Positions 25,412 through 34,147 of a stretch of 64,000 bases of DNA are shown in pieces. Origin of the DNA: an uncultured Porphyromonadaceae bacterium (GTDB lineage Bacteria > Bacteroidota > Bacteroidia > Bacteroidales > Muribaculaceae); assembly GCA_947175605.1 (NCBI GenBank), contig CAMWNH010000001.1, forward strand, positions 62,001-126,000, in the 5' to 3' direction. The position numbers and the translations under genes were made by a program. How positions within the stretch are numbered: the first letter of the stretch is position 1; each line of letters opens with the position of its first letter. The notes beneath the pieces are model-generated. The model did not search any database. It was not told the DNA's origin and worked only from the letters and a program-made list of their open reading frames with translations.

Positions 25412-26008
25412 TCAGTGGCCCATGGCCATGAGGCGAATCCATTTGCGGTAGCCCAGCAGGGCTATTACGGTATAGATGCCGTAGAGGATGCCGTAGAGCG
25501 GAATGCCCTTGTAGAAATACAGGCCGCACGACACGATGTCCACCACAGCCCACACAAGCCATTGCTCGAGATATTTCCGTGCCAGCATCCATGTCGCTGT
25601 CATGGAGAGGGCCGTGGTCAGGGCATCCAGCCAGGGCACCGTGCTGTTGGTGAAGTTTATGAGCACGAAAGCTATCAGCAGATACACCGCGGCCGTCACG
25701 ACGCCCGTTGCCGCCAGACGCCGGAGCGGAAAGTGCGAAATGCGCAGCGTCTCGTGCGCCTTGTCGCGCTTTGCCTTGTCGCGGCCGCTCCATGCCAGGA
25801 GGCCGTAGACGGCCATGACAAGGTAGTAGATATTCATCGTGAAGTCGGCATAGAGCCCCGCGCGGAAGTAGACCCACATCGACATGCAGGGCATCAGCAG
25901 CCCGGCCAGCCAGAGCAGGCGGTTGGCCTTGAATTCCCAGTAGAGATAGAGCAGCCCTATGAGAAAGCCGCCGAGCTCCATCGCGTTGTCAAATGTGAGC
26001 CACGTCAT
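25412..26008 (-). CDS. pnuT: PnuT-type thiamine transporter (PnuC family)
   Basis: 198-residue inner-membrane protein with about seven hydrophobic segments and the PnuC pattern, including WLVWAVVDIVSCGLYFYKG and LYGILYGIYTVIALLGYRKW at the C-terminus. PnuC proteins carry vitamins by facilitated diffusion; the PnuT branch takes up thiamine and is found with TPP riboswitches in Bacteroidota. Here it follows the TonB receptor with a one-base stop/start overlap (TGATG) and is covered by the same TPP riboswitch, which is what assigns thiamine rather than nicotinamide riboside. The thiamine pyrophosphokinase gene that often completes this operon is not present; a terminator follows directly. Confidence 0.88.
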   Translation of the reverse strand: MTWLTFDNAMELGGFLIGLLYLYWEFKANRLLWLAGLLMPCMSMWVYFRAGLYADFTMNIYYLVMAVYGLLAWSGRDKAKRDKAHETLRISHFPLRRLAATGVVTAAVYLLIAFVLINFTNSTVPWLDALTTALSMTATWMLARKYLEQWLVWAVVDIVSCGLYFYKGIPLYGILYGIYTVIALLGYRKWIRLMAMGH

Positions 26009-28248
26009 CAGAATTTCACGTTGAGGGTTGCCATGAAGTGTGCGGGCGCCTGTGCGGCATAGCCGCTGTAGCGGTAGATAACTTTCTGGCCTTCGTCGTC
26101 CACGTAGTAGCCCGAGCCGGCATATCCGTTGCTCTCATACTTGGCGTTGAACACATTGTAGACCGTGGCGCCCAGGCGCACTTCCTTCAGCCCGAGAAGG
26201 CCGCGGAAAGTCCAGGAAGCCGAGAGATTGCTGAAGAAGTAGTGGGGCAGCGTCTGCTCCTCCACGCGGGCGTTGGTCATGTATTGTTTCGACACATAGT
26301 GGCTCTCGAGCGAGGCGTCGAGGCCGCGCCAGTGGAAGTTGAAGGCATTGTTGAGCGTGAAGTCGGGCGAGAAGGCGATGGGCGTGTTGCCGCAGTCGAT
26401 GGAGATGGGATTGGTCCACTCGTCCTCGTAGATGTATTCCACGAAGTTCTTGATGCGGTTGCGCGACAGCGTGGCGTTTATCTGCCAGTCGAACCATTTC
26501 ACGGGGCGTACACCCGCTTGCAGCTCGATGCCCGCGCGGTAGCTGTCGGGCACGTTCACGCTCATGGCGTTGCCCGTGTCGGAGAGCTGGCCCGTAAGCA
26601 CGAGCTGATTCTTGTAATCCATCCAATAAAGATTGACGCCACCCGTGAAAATATGGTGCTTGAAAGTATAGCCCAGCTCGTAGTCGAACATGCGCTCGGC
26701 CTTGGGCTCGTGGCCCGGGTCGGCATCCGTGAAGTTGTCGTGTGTAGGCTCCTTGTGGGCCACGCTCCATGACGCGAATGCACGGTGGCGCCCGTCGTTC
26801 GAGGCCCAGTTCAGGCCCAGCTTCGGGTTGAAGAAATTATACCGCTTGTCGATGTCGAGCTGCTGGGGCGCCGAGGTGTTGTAGTCGTAGGTGTCGGACG
26901 TGCCCTTGATCGTGTAGTGTATGCCACGGTACTGCAGGTCGGCGTAGGCCGTGAGGCCGTGGCCGGCGTCCACGTTCGCGCGGGCGTAGATGTTGCCGTC
27001 GAGCTTTTCGCCCAGGTGGCGGTAGTATTCCTGCGAAGGATTGAGCGCGCCCACATAGTTGCGCACCCATTCCACCGTGCCGAAGTGATGGCCTCGGAAA
27101 TTGTTGAGCGCTCCGCCCAGGGTGGCGTGCACGCGTCCGTGGTGCCAGTTGAGCGAGAACATGCCTCCGCCGAATCCGTTGGCGAGACTCTTGTCGCGGA
27201 TGAGGTCGCTTTTCTTCACCACCGTGCCGTCCTCGAGCGTATAAGGCTCGAGACCGTATTCGATCAGCGTGCGCTTGGTCTTGTACTGCTCGTAGTAGCC
27301 GTTGCCCTTGGTATAGTGCAGGGCCACGTTCAGATGCCACTCCGAGCCTATGTCCTGTCCCCAGTGCAGCTGGAAGTGGTGTTGCGTGTAGTTGTCCGTC
27401 TGGTTGGGATAGTAGGCCGTGTTGCCGTCGCTGTCCGTGTACTCGCCGCAGGGATTGTAGCGGCGCCCGTACTTCTCCATGTCCTCGCGCGAGGCGTAGT
27501 CCCAGGCCATGTAAGTCTGCTCCTTGCCGCCGAAGGCCAGCAGGCGCACGTTCGTGCCCCCGTTCGTGTAGGCCGCCTGTCCAAAGTAGCTCCAGAGCTT
27601 CGAGAACGCGCGGTCGATGTAGCCGTCCGTTCCCGCGTGCGATATGCGCGCATCGGCGCTCCAGTGCTCGCCCAGCAGGCCCGTGCCCACGCGCAGGCTC
27701 TCCTTGTTGGTGTTGTACATGCCGTAGCTGCCCGCAAATTCCGCATAGGGCTCGTAGGAGGGAGCGTCTGTAATCAGGTTTATCGAGCCGCCGAAAGCTC
27801 CCGCGCCGTTGGCGCTCGTGCCGGCGCCGCGCTGAATCTGCACGTCGCGCACGCTTGCCGCTATGTCAGGCATGTTCACCCAGTAGACGTTGTGGGTCTC
27901 GGCATCGTTCACCGGCACACCGTTCGTGGTGATGTTGATGCGCTGGGAGTCAGAGCCGCGTATTCGCAGGCCCGTATAGCCCATGCCGGCGCCGGCATCG
28001 CTCGTAGCAAGCAGCGAAGGCGTCATGCCCAGCAGAAAGGGCATGTCGCGGCCGTCGTTGGCGCGGTCGAGTTCTGATTTCGTAACGTTGGTGAAGGCCA
28101 CGGGAGTCGTGGCGGTGGCGCGGTTGGCCAATACTTCCACATCCTGCAGACGGATTACGGATGAGTCGGCGGCCGTTTCGGCCCCGACAGCGTGAACACA
28201 CGGCACAATAGCCGCCGTGGCCACGACGAAGAACAGATGTCTCTTCAT
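26008..28248 (-). CDS. TonB-dependent receptor, thiamine uptake
   Basis: 746-residue outer-membrane receptor: signal peptide (about 1-23), a TonB-box-like segment after it, plug domain with LGMTPSLLATSDAGAGMGYTGLRIRGSD, then RINITTNGVPVNDAETHNVYW and IQRGAGTSANGAGAFGGSINL, and a 22-strand-type barrel ending in VYNVFNAKYESNG and a final strand FMATLNVKF. It imports a scarce ligand across the outer membrane using TonB energy. The TPP riboswitch directly upstream and co-directional pnuT identify the ligand as thiamine or a derivative. Length is normal for the OMR class without a CarboxypepD module. Confidence 0.9.
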   Translation of the reverse strand: MKRHLFFVVATAAIVPCVHAVGAETAADSSVIRLQDVEVLANRATATTPVAFTNVTKSELDRANDGRDMPFLLGMTPSLLATSDAGAGMGYTGLRIRGSDSQRINITTNGVPVNDAETHNVYWVNMPDIAASVRDVQIQRGAGTSANGAGAFGGSINLITDAPSYEPYAEFAGSYGMYNTNKESLRVGTGLLGEHWSADARISHAGTDGYIDRAFSKLWSYFGQAAYTNGGTNVRLLAFGGKEQTYMAWDYASREDMEKYGRRYNPCGEYTDSDGNTAYYPNQTDNYTQHHFQLHWGQDIGSEWHLNVALHYTKGNGYYEQYKTKRTLIEYGLEPYTLEDGTVVKKSDLIRDKSLANGFGGGMFSLNWHHGRVHATLGGALNNFRGHHFGTVEWVRNYVGALNPSQEYYRHLGEKLDGNIYARANVDAGHGLTAYADLQYRGIHYTIKGTSDTYDYNTSAPQQLDIDKRYNFFNPKLGLNWASNDGRHRAFASWSVAHKEPTHDNFTDADPGHEPKAERMFDYELGYTFKHHIFTGGVNLYWMDYKNQLVLTGQLSDTGNAMSVNVPDSYRAGIELQAGVRPVKWFDWQINATLSRNRIKNFVEYIYEDEWTNPISIDCGNTPIAFSPDFTLNNAFNFHWRGLDASLESHYVSKQYMTNARVEEQTLPHYFFSNLSASWTFRGLLGLKEVRLGATVYNVFNAKYESNGYAGSGYYVDDEGQKVIYRYSGYAAQAPAHFMATLNVKF

Positions 28249-28257
28249 ACTTTTTTC

Positions 28258-28351
28258 TCTACGCCGGTATTACCCGGATCAGGTTCAAAGGGTATGATCT
28301 CAGCTTCGGCGCCGTGTCCCTCCGGACTGCGGCTACTGCCGTCGCACCCCT
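28258..28351 (-). promoter_or_regulatory. TPP (thiamine pyrophosphate) riboswitch
   Basis: Read on the minus strand: GGGGTGC at the 5' end, GCTGAGATCATACCC, then GAACCTGATCCGGGTAA and GGCGTAGAGA, the conserved THI-box elements in order. It ends about nine bases before the receptor ATG with no terminator in between, so control is likely at translation initiation. Confidence 0.95.
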
Positions 28352-28370
28352 AAAATTTTTCTTGTCGCCG

Positions 28371-28378
28371 CAAAGTTA
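28371..28378 (-). promoter_or_regulatory. -7 element of the thiamine operon
   Basis: TAACTTTG on the minus strand, about 20 bases upstream of the riboswitch. A clear -33 TTG is not visible at 19-21 bp. Confidence 0.55.
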
Positions 28379-28486
28379 CAACATTTCTCCGAAACTTCCG
28401 CACGATGGAGGGAGGAGATTTTTAATATCAATTGAATGAAGGGATCTAAGTATCCTTAATACAGGAAGCCGAAGAGCCAGAGGGGA

Positions 28487-28569
28487 ATTTTGTTCCGAGA
28501 TTGGTGCAAAAAGTGAAATTGTTCCTTCGATAGTACAATTTGCAAAATTGTTCCTTTGATGGACCAATC
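28487..28569. repeat. Three tandem units with 29-bp period
   Basis: Units start at 28487, 28516 and 28545, each with TTGTTCC followed by GAT and a CAA block. Units two and three agree at 20 of 25 compared positions; the first is more diverged. They lie in a 205-bp gap between the thiamine operon promoter and the end of xerD. Confidence 0.5.
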
Positions 28570-28583
28570 CGGGCTGGTAAGGG

Positions 28584-29477
28584 TCAGCTGCGGATGTTGC
28601 GCGGATGGTGGAGCAGTATTTCCTCGCGCAGCTGCGTCGTGTCGAGGTGGAGATATATCTCCGTGGTGGCTATGGATTCGTGGCCCAGCATCTGCTGGAT
28701 TGCGCGCAAGTTGGCTCCTCCTTCGAGAAGATGGGTGGCGAAGGAATGCCGCAACGTATGGGGCGAAACCGTTTTCTTCACGCCGGCGGCTGCCGCCAGG
28801 TCGCGAACGATGTAGAACACCATCACGCGCGAAAGCCTGCGTCCGCGTGAGTTCAGAAACACGATTCCCTCCTCGCCCGGCTTGGCGTCGGCCTGCATAC
28901 GCTCGGGCATATAGTCAGCCAGCGCGCGACGGGCAGTGGCGCTCAGAGGCACCAGACGTTCCTTGGAGCCCTTGCCCTCCACAAGCACTATGCCCTCGTC
29001 GATGTGCACCCGGCCCAGTGTAAGGTTGCAGAGCTCGCTCACACGCAGCCCCGAGCCATAGAGCATTTCGATGATGGCACGGTTGCGCGCGTCCAGCGGC
29101 GGAGCCAGCGCGTTGCAGGCCTCTATCATGCCTTCTATCTCCTCCAGCGAGAGCACGGCCGGAAGACGGCGCGTGCCTCGCGGCGTATCGAGCTGGGAGG
29201 CCGGGCTTGAAGCAATGTATCCCTCGAGCTCGAGCCATGCGTAGAACGAGCGTATGCCCGCCAGAATTCGGGCCGTGGATGTGGCCGAGATGCCCAGGTC
29301 GCAGAGCTCGTCAAGAAAGGCTCGCAGATCATCGGTCGTGGCTTCCGCTTCCTCCATGCCCCGGCTTTCGAGCCAGCCGTGAAGCTTGGTCAGGTCCGAG
29401 AGGTAGGCTTCGCGCGTATTCTCGGCCAGGCCGCGTTCCAGCAGCAGATATGCCGTGTATTCCTTCAGGTGGCGCAT
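28584..29477 (-). CDS. xerD: Site-specific tyrosine recombinase XerD
   Basis: About 297 residues, the usual XerC/D length. The N-terminal SAM-like DNA-binding domain is followed by the catalytic domain with all active residues in place (numbering from the ATG two codons upstream): R147 in GSGLRVSEL, K171, H242 and R245 in HTLRHSFATHLLEGG, H268 and Y277 in EIYLHLD. XerC/XerD resolve chromosome dimers at dif together with FtsK. It is the last gene of a nadB-DUF4294-xerD run with a 13-20 base gap, so it is probably co-transcribed rather than part of a mobile element. An ATG at 29483 is an alternative start. Confidence 0.92.
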   Translation of the reverse strand: MRHLKEYTAYLLLERGLAENTREAYLSDLTKLHGWLESRGMEEAEATTDDLRAFLDELCDLGISATSTARILAGIRSFYAWLELEGYIASSPASQLDTPRGTRRLPAVLSLEEIEGMIEACNALAPPLDARNRAIIEMLYGSGLRVSELCNLTLGRVHIDEGIVLVEGKGSKERLVPLSATARRALADYMPERMQADAKPGEEGIVFLNSRGRRLSRVMVFYIVRDLAAAAGVKKTVSPHTLRHSFATHLLEGGANLRAIQQMLGHESIATTEIYLHLDTTQLREEILLHHPRNIRS

Positions 29478-29496
29478 GGGCATAGGGTGGGCGCGC

Positions 29497-30192
29497 TTAT
29501 ATCGTGCCCTGTTCCACGAGGCTGGCTATACGCTCCAGCGTGGCGTCCTGCTCGTTCTTTTCGGGGCGGAAATCACTCTTCAGACTCACGCCGAAAAGCT
29601 TGCCGAATCCCTGCCAGAAGCCCGCGCGGAAAGCCCCCAGAAAAGCCTTTACGATGTCGTAGGAACTCTGGTGCGTCTCGCGTTGAACGAGCTTCACCAG
29701 CACGCGGGCCTGACGCTTCGAAAAGCGCCGCAGAATGGGCTTGTACTGCTTGTAGAGCGCCCCCTCCATCTGTTTCAGATATGCCTCGCGCTCCTTCTGC
29801 GTCGGGAAGGTCTCGAGATACTCGTAGGTTTCGATTAGAGTCTCGGCTATCAGCTTGGCATAGGGCAGCGTCAGCTTCACGTCGCGCACCGTGCGCCAGT
29901 ACTCCTGCTCCTGCTTCTTGTTCTTGAACTTCATGGCCGGATACACCGTGAGTTCGCGCAGGTAGAAGTGTATTATCGAGTCTCCGTTTTCATCGAAACG
30001 CCAGTTGAAGCCGCGGATATACTGAGGCTTGTACTCACCTATGGCGTCGATAGGCGTGTCGGAAGTCATCACACGTGCCTCAGTCGCCTCAGTGCTTTTT
30101 TTCTTTACCGCGCGGGCGGATGCAGGCTGAGCCGACGCTACGAGCGACAGCACAGCCACGACAAACACTATGACACCTCGGGTAATGCTCAT
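29497..30192 (-). CDS. Exported DUF4294-family protein
   Basis: 231 residues with a signal peptide (about 1-25, ending ASARA). The body fits DUF4294, a Bacteroidota family of unknown function: LRELTVYPAMKFKNKK, then RDVKLTLPYAKLIAETLIET and RETHQSSYDIVKAFLGAFRAGFWQ near the C-terminus, which is the best conserved part. Basic, probably periplasmic. Its ATG overlaps the nadB stop (ATGA), so it is translationally coupled to NAD synthesis, though a functional link is not evident. The frame is open further upstream inside nadB, but the signal peptide fixes the start. Confidence 0.85.
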   Translation of the reverse strand: MSITRGVIVFVVAVLSLVASAQPASARAVKKKSTEATEARVMTSDTPIDAIGEYKPQYIRGFNWRFDENGDSIIHFYLRELTVYPAMKFKNKKQEQEYWRTVRDVKLTLPYAKLIAETLIETYEYLETFPTQKEREAYLKQMEGALYKQYKPILRRFSKRQARVLVKLVQRETHQSSYDIVKAFLGAFRAGFWQGFGKLFGVSLKSDFRPEKNEQDATLERIASLVEQGTI

Positions 30193-31772
30193 AGGCCCGG
30201 CTCCTTCGCTGCAGGCGGATAGTCGAGCGTATAGTGCAGTCCGCGCGATTCCTTGCGCTCCTTGGCCTGGCGCATGATGAGATAGCCCACGTTGATGATG
30301 TTGCGCAGCTCGCATATTTCGCGCGACACCTTCGAGCGCTTGAAGAGGTCCTCCGTCTCCTCGTAGAGGATGTCGAGGCGGTTCCATGCGCGGTCAAGGC
30401 GCAGGTCGGAACGCACGATGCCGACGTATGTGCCCATGATCTGGCCCACTTCGCGGGCGCTCTGCGTGATGAGCACCATCTCCTCGGGCGAGCGCGTGCC
30501 CTCGTCGTTCCATGCCGGCACGTCGTCGCGCAGACTCACGTATTTCACCTCCTCGCGGGCGTGGCGTGCGGCCGCGTCTGCATAGACCACCGCTTCGATC
30601 AGCGAGTTCGAGGCGAGACGGTTGCCCCCGTGCAGCCCCGTGCACGAGCATTCGCCCAGTGCGTAGAGGTGGCGTATGCTCGACTCCCCGTTGCCGTCCA
30701 CCTGGATGCCGCCGCATAGATAGTGCGCGGCCGGTGCGACGGGGATGTAGTCGCGGGTGATGTCTATGCCCAGTTCAAGACACTTGCGGTAGATGTTCGG
30801 GAAGTGGCGGCGCGTTTCCTCGGGGTCCTTGTGCGTCACGTCGAGATACACGTGGTCGTCGCCGTTGAGTTTCATCTCCGAGTCGATGGCGCGTGCCACT
30901 ATGTCGCGCGGAGCCAGCGAGAGACGAGGGTCATACTTGTGCATGAACTCCTCGCCGCGCAGATTGCGGAGCACGGCTCCGTAGCCGCGCATGGCCTCGG
31001 TTATGAGGAAGGAAGGACGGTCGCCGGGATGATACAGCGCCGTGGGGTGGAACTGGATGAACTCCATATCCTTGACCGTGCCCTTGGCGCGGTACACCAT
31101 GGCTATGCCGTCGCCTGTGGCCACAAGGGGGTTGGTCGTGGTCTGATATACGGCGCCACAGCCACCCGTAGCCATGATGGTGACCTTCGAAAGGAAGGTA
31201 TCTACCGTCCCCGTGGCCATGTCCAGCACATATGCGCCATAGCAGCGGATGTCCTTGGTGCGTCGCGTCACGCGCTTGCCCAGGTGGTGCTGGGTGATGA
31301 TTTCGATGGCGAAATGATTCTCGAACACGTCGATATCCGGATTCTCACGCACGGCCTTGATCAGGCTCTGCTGGATTTCGAAGCCCGTGTTGTCGGCATG
31401 GTGCAGGATGCGGAACTCGCTGTGGCCGCCCTCGCGGTGCAGATCGAAGCTGCCGTCCTCGCGCTTGTCGAAGTCCACGCCCCATTCCAGGAGTTGACGT
31501 ATCTGCTCGGGAGCGCCCTTCACCACTTTCTCCACGGCCGCCGGGTCGCTGATCCAGTCGCCCGCCACCATTGTGTCGTGGATGTGTTTGTCGAAGTCAT
31601 CGACTTCGAGATTCGTCACGGAAGCCACGCCGCCCTGTGCCAGGGCGGTGTTGGCTTCGTCGAGAGTTGTCTTGCACACAAGTGCCACCCGGCCCGAGCC
31701 TGCCACTTTCAGGGCGAAGCTCATGCCGGCAATACCGGAACCTATGACGAGATAGTCGTATTTTCTTTCCAT
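30189..31772 (-). CDS. nadB: L-aspartate oxidase
   Basis: FAD enzyme that oxidises L-aspartate to iminoaspartate, the substrate of NadA. The 527-residue protein has the N-terminal dinucleotide fold YDYLVIGSGIAGMSFAL, the ANTALAQGG segment, the fumarate-reductase-like active-site area (EFIQFHPTALYHPG, ITEAMRGYGAVLRN), CGGIQVDG, and the LGECSCTGLHGGNRLASNSL signature. The C-terminal helical domain is complete. It is first of a three-gene run with DUF4294 and xerD. No promoter of the phylum consensus is apparent in the 100 bases upstream, so read-through from frr is possible. Confidence 0.96.
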   Translation of the reverse strand: MERKYDYLVIGSGIAGMSFALKVAGSGRVALVCKTTLDEANTALAQGGVASVTNLEVDDFDKHIHDTMVAGDWISDPAAVEKVVKGAPEQIRQLLEWGVDFDKREDGSFDLHREGGHSEFRILHHADNTGFEIQQSLIKAVRENPDIDVFENHFAIEIITQHHLGKRVTRRTKDIRCYGAYVLDMATGTVDTFLSKVTIMATGGCGAVYQTTTNPLVATGDGIAMVYRAKGTVKDMEFIQFHPTALYHPGDRPSFLITEAMRGYGAVLRNLRGEEFMHKYDPRLSLAPRDIVARAIDSEMKLNGDDHVYLDVTHKDPEETRRHFPNIYRKCLELGIDITRDYIPVAPAAHYLCGGIQVDGNGESSIRHLYALGECSCTGLHGGNRLASNSLIEAVVYADAAARHAREEVKYVSLRDDVPAWNDEGTRSPEEMVLITQSAREVGQIMGTYVGIVRSDLRLDRAWNRLDILYEETEDLFKRSKVSREICELRNIINVGYLIMRQAKERKESRGLHYTLDYPPAAKEPGL

Positions 31773-31874
31773 CGCAGAATCAGAAAACTGGGGAGAATTT
31801 GAACTGTTCCTCGCGTTGAGGCGTGGCCGTGGCTTTCCGCGGCGCGGTCGTGCCGGCGTGGGGAGGGTGTAGTA

Positions 31875-32435
31875 TTATACGGTGAGAATTTCCTTCTCCT
31901 TGGCGGCGAAGATATCGTCGATGCGCTTCAGATACTTGTCGTGAAGTTTCTGCACGGTGGTCTCGGCGTCCTTCTCCACGTCCTCGGGCATGCCGTTCTT
32001 CACGGCCTTCTTCAGTCCGTCGATAGCCTCGCGGCGAGCATTGCGCACGCTCACCTTGGCATTCTCGGCCTCGGCCTTGCACTGCTTCACAAGGGCCTTG
32101 CGGCGGTCTTCCGTGAGCGGCGGAATCGACAGGCGGATCACCTCGCCGTTGTTCTCGGGCATGATGCCCAGCTCCGAGTTGATGATGGCCTTCTCGATTT
32201 CCTTGAACATGCTCTTTTCCCAGGGGGTGATGGCGATGGTGCGTGCGTCGGGCACGGACACGTTGGCTACATTGGAGATCGGAGCGGCGGACCCGTAATA
32301 GTCCACGCGTATGCCTTCAAGGATTTTGGCGTTGGCTTTGCCCGCGCGGATGCGCGCCAGTGTCTCGTCGAGATATTCCACGGCCATTTCCATCTTTTCT
32401 TCCGCGGGATTGATGTAGGTGCTGACTTCGCTCAT
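31875..32435 (-). CDS. frr: Ribosome recycling factor
   Basis: 186 residues, the standard RRF length. With EF-G it splits the post-termination ribosome. Visible signatures: [25 protein letters not shown], then [18 protein letters not shown] and [21 protein letters not shown], ending [12 protein letters not shown]. It lies 52 bases downstream of pyrH, the widely conserved pyrH-frr order, and is likely expressed from the pyrH promoter. Confidence 0.97.
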   Translation of the reverse strand: MSEVSTYINPAEEKMEMAVEYLDETLARIRAGKANAKILEGIRVDYYGSAAPISNVANVSVPDARTIAITPWEKSMFKEIEKAIINSELGIMPENNGEVIRLSIPPLTEDRRKALVKQCKAEAENAKVSVRNARREAIDGLKKAVKNGMPEDVEKDAETTVQKLHDKYLKRIDDIFAAKEKEILTV

Positions 32436-32487
32436 ATTGTTTGTGTTTTTGGGGGTTAGAGGGTTTGTAATGGCTTGGGGTGGGGTG

Positions 32488-33198
32488 TCAGTAGACCAGC
32501 GTGCCTATCTCGTCGCCGGACACTACCTTCAGAAGATTGTCGGGCGTGTCCATGTCGAAGACCACGATTTTCATGCCGTTTTCCTTGCAAAGTGTGGTAG
32601 CCGTGAGGTCCATGATGCGCAGGCCGCGGTTGTAGATTTCGTCGTATGTGATTTTGTCGAATTTCGTGGCCGTTGGGTCCTTCTCCGGATCCGCAGTGTA
32701 GATGCCGTCCACGCGGGTGCCCTTGAGCATCACCTCCGTGCGAAGCTCCACAGCGCGCAGGGCCGATGCCGTATCCGTGGTGAAGAACGGATTGCCCGTA
32801 CCGCCGGCGATTATCACAACACTGCCTGCATTCAGCAGCGCGTTGGCGCGATCGGTGGAATACTGCTCGCCCACGGGGAACATGCCTATGGATGTGAGCA
32901 CCGCCGCACGCTGGCCCGCATTCTCCAGAGCCGAGCTCAGAGCCAGGGAATTGATTACGGTGGCAAGCATGCCCATCTGGTCGCCCTTCACGCGGTCAAA
33001 GCCCTTGGCTGCGCCCGAAAGGCCGCGGAAGATATTGCCGCCGCCGATGACGATTGCCACTTTCACGCCCGCAGCCGCGAGTTTCGCGATCTGCGACGCA
33101 TACATATCGAGACGCTCCGTGTCGATGCCGTAGCCCTGGGCACCCATCAGCGATTCACCGCTGAGCTTGAGGAGGATTTTGCTGTATTTGGTTTCCAT
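32488..33198 (-). CDS. pyrH: UMP kinase
   Basis: Phosphorylates UMP to UDP; hexameric bacterial enzyme of the amino-acid-kinase fold. The 236 residues begin [15 protein letters not shown], then show [43 protein letters not shown] and [13 protein letters not shown], all diagnostic for PyrH. The frame remains open upstream into pldA, but the ATG at 33198 gives the normal N-terminus and sits just after a consensus promoter. frr follows. Confidence 0.97.
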   Translation of the reverse strand: METKYSKILLKLSGESLMGAQGYGIDTERLDMYASQIAKLAAAGVKVAIVIGGGNIFRGLSGAAKGFDRVKGDQMGMLATVINSLALSSALENAGQRAAVLTSIGMFPVGEQYSTDRANALLNAGSVVIIAGGTGNPFFTTDTASALRAVELRTEVMLKGTRVDGIYTADPEKDPTATKFDKITYDEIYNRGLRIMDLTATTLCKENGMKIVVFDMDTPDNLLKVVSGDEIGTLVY

Positions 33199-33202
33199 GT
33201 TG

Positions 33203-33235
33203 CAAAGATAGTATATTAATCGGACATTCTGCAAA
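33203..33235 (-). promoter_or_regulatory. Promoter of pyrH-frr
   Basis: On the minus strand TTTG (33235-33232) and TATCTTTG (33210-33203), 21 bp apart. The -7 motif ends only four bases before the pyrH ATG, so the leader would be extremely short. Confidence 0.7.
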
Positions 33236-33272
33236 ACTTTACCTCCGAAAAACAGCCGTTTCTCCCGTGAGA

Positions 33273-34142
33273 TCAATATTCGCTGAAGAGTTTGGGCTTG
33301 ATGCAGATGCCTGCGCGGAGCTGTGAGTGGAATTGCTTGTAGTCCAGCAGGCCTTCGCCATAGCCGTTGTAGTATTGCACGAAGAAATACTGATTGTCGC
33401 CGCGCAGAATGCGCCACGCAAATTCCACAGTCGTATTCATATTCAGATTCCAGCCCTGACGTTTGGTCACGGTCACACCACCCACGAAACGCCGGTCGTT
33501 GCTCATTACTTGGAAGCCCGTCTGGAACAGGCCCGTATATTTGAGTAGGTCGCGGTTGTTGCCGCTGTCCACGATCGGAATCCATGCCTTCCCGTGCACC
33601 ATCAGGTTGGGAGTCACTATGATGTTTGCGGCCAGCGACACCTTGTTCCACGAGCGGCTCTCGTCGCCGTCGCGCCCGTTGCTCTCGTGTTCTATTATCA
33701 GCGAGAGCTTGCCTATGTAGCGGTTCTTCACGAAAAGTGGCTTCGTCAGGCCTATACCCGGATTGAAGTTCAGGTCCGTCATAGGCATGGACTCCTGAAG
33801 CACGTTCCAGAAGCATTTCTGCGAGTAGAACAGATACAGGTATGTTCCCCACGGAAGCGTGCTGCGCGTAAGCCTCTGCGCGATGGAGATTTGGAATTTG
33901 ATATTCGTGTTCATCTTCGTGGGCTTGGGGCCTATCGAAGGTCCGAAGATGAAGTAATTGTCCTTGTATAGCCCGAAGTACGGCTGATTGGAAAAGTCGC
34001 GTAGCACGCTATCCGTGGTCAGGGGCTCGAAGTCGTGGGTGGTCAGGATCTGTGCCCCGGTCTCGCGCGGACACACGAGACTCATAAAAGCCAACAGCAG
34101 AAGTGCGCTCAGGTGGTGCGTGGTGCAATATTTTCGGGCCAT
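33273..34142 (-). CDS. pldA: Outer-membrane phospholipase A
   Basis: 289 residues with a signal peptide (about 1-30) and a twelve-strand beta-barrel layout. The catalytic signature is intact: HESNG with H152 and S154, and SRSWNK with N166, matching the His-Ser-Asn triad of E. coli OMPLA. The following QYYNGYGEGLLDY and RAGICIKP strands are also typical. The enzyme is a calcium-dependent dimer that hydrolyses phospholipids which have leaked to the outer leaflet, maintaining membrane asymmetry. It is the last gene of a five-gene minus-strand run, five bases after pdxB. Confidence 0.9.
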   Translation of the reverse strand: MARKYCTTHHLSALLLLAFMSLVCPRETGAQILTTHDFEPLTTDSVLRDFSNQPYFGLYKDNYFIFGPSIGPKPTKMNTNIKFQISIAQRLTRSTLPWGTYLYLFYSQKCFWNVLQESMPMTDLNFNPGIGLTKPLFVKNRYIGKLSLIIEHESNGRDGDESRSWNKVSLAANIIVTPNLMVHGKAWIPIVDSGNNRDLLKYTGLFQTGFQVMSNDRRFVGGVTVTKRQGWNLNMNTTVEFAWRILRGDNQYFFVQYYNGYGEGLLDYKQFHSQLRAGICIKPKLFSEY

Positions 34143-34147
34143 ATGCG

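Noticed and set aside
28376-28567. 63-codon minus-strand frame between the TPP promoter and xerD
   Set aside because: It is built mainly from the 29-bp repeats and overlaps the thiamine promoter; no protein-like features.
28487-28569. Phased repeats considered as a CRISPR array
   Set aside because: Units are contiguous at a 29-bp period with no unique spacers, only three diverged copies, and no cas genes nearby.
28584-29477. Tyrosine recombinase as the integrase of a mobile element
   Set aside because: Sequence and operon context match housekeeping XerD; no attachment repeats, tRNA or cargo genes adjoin it.
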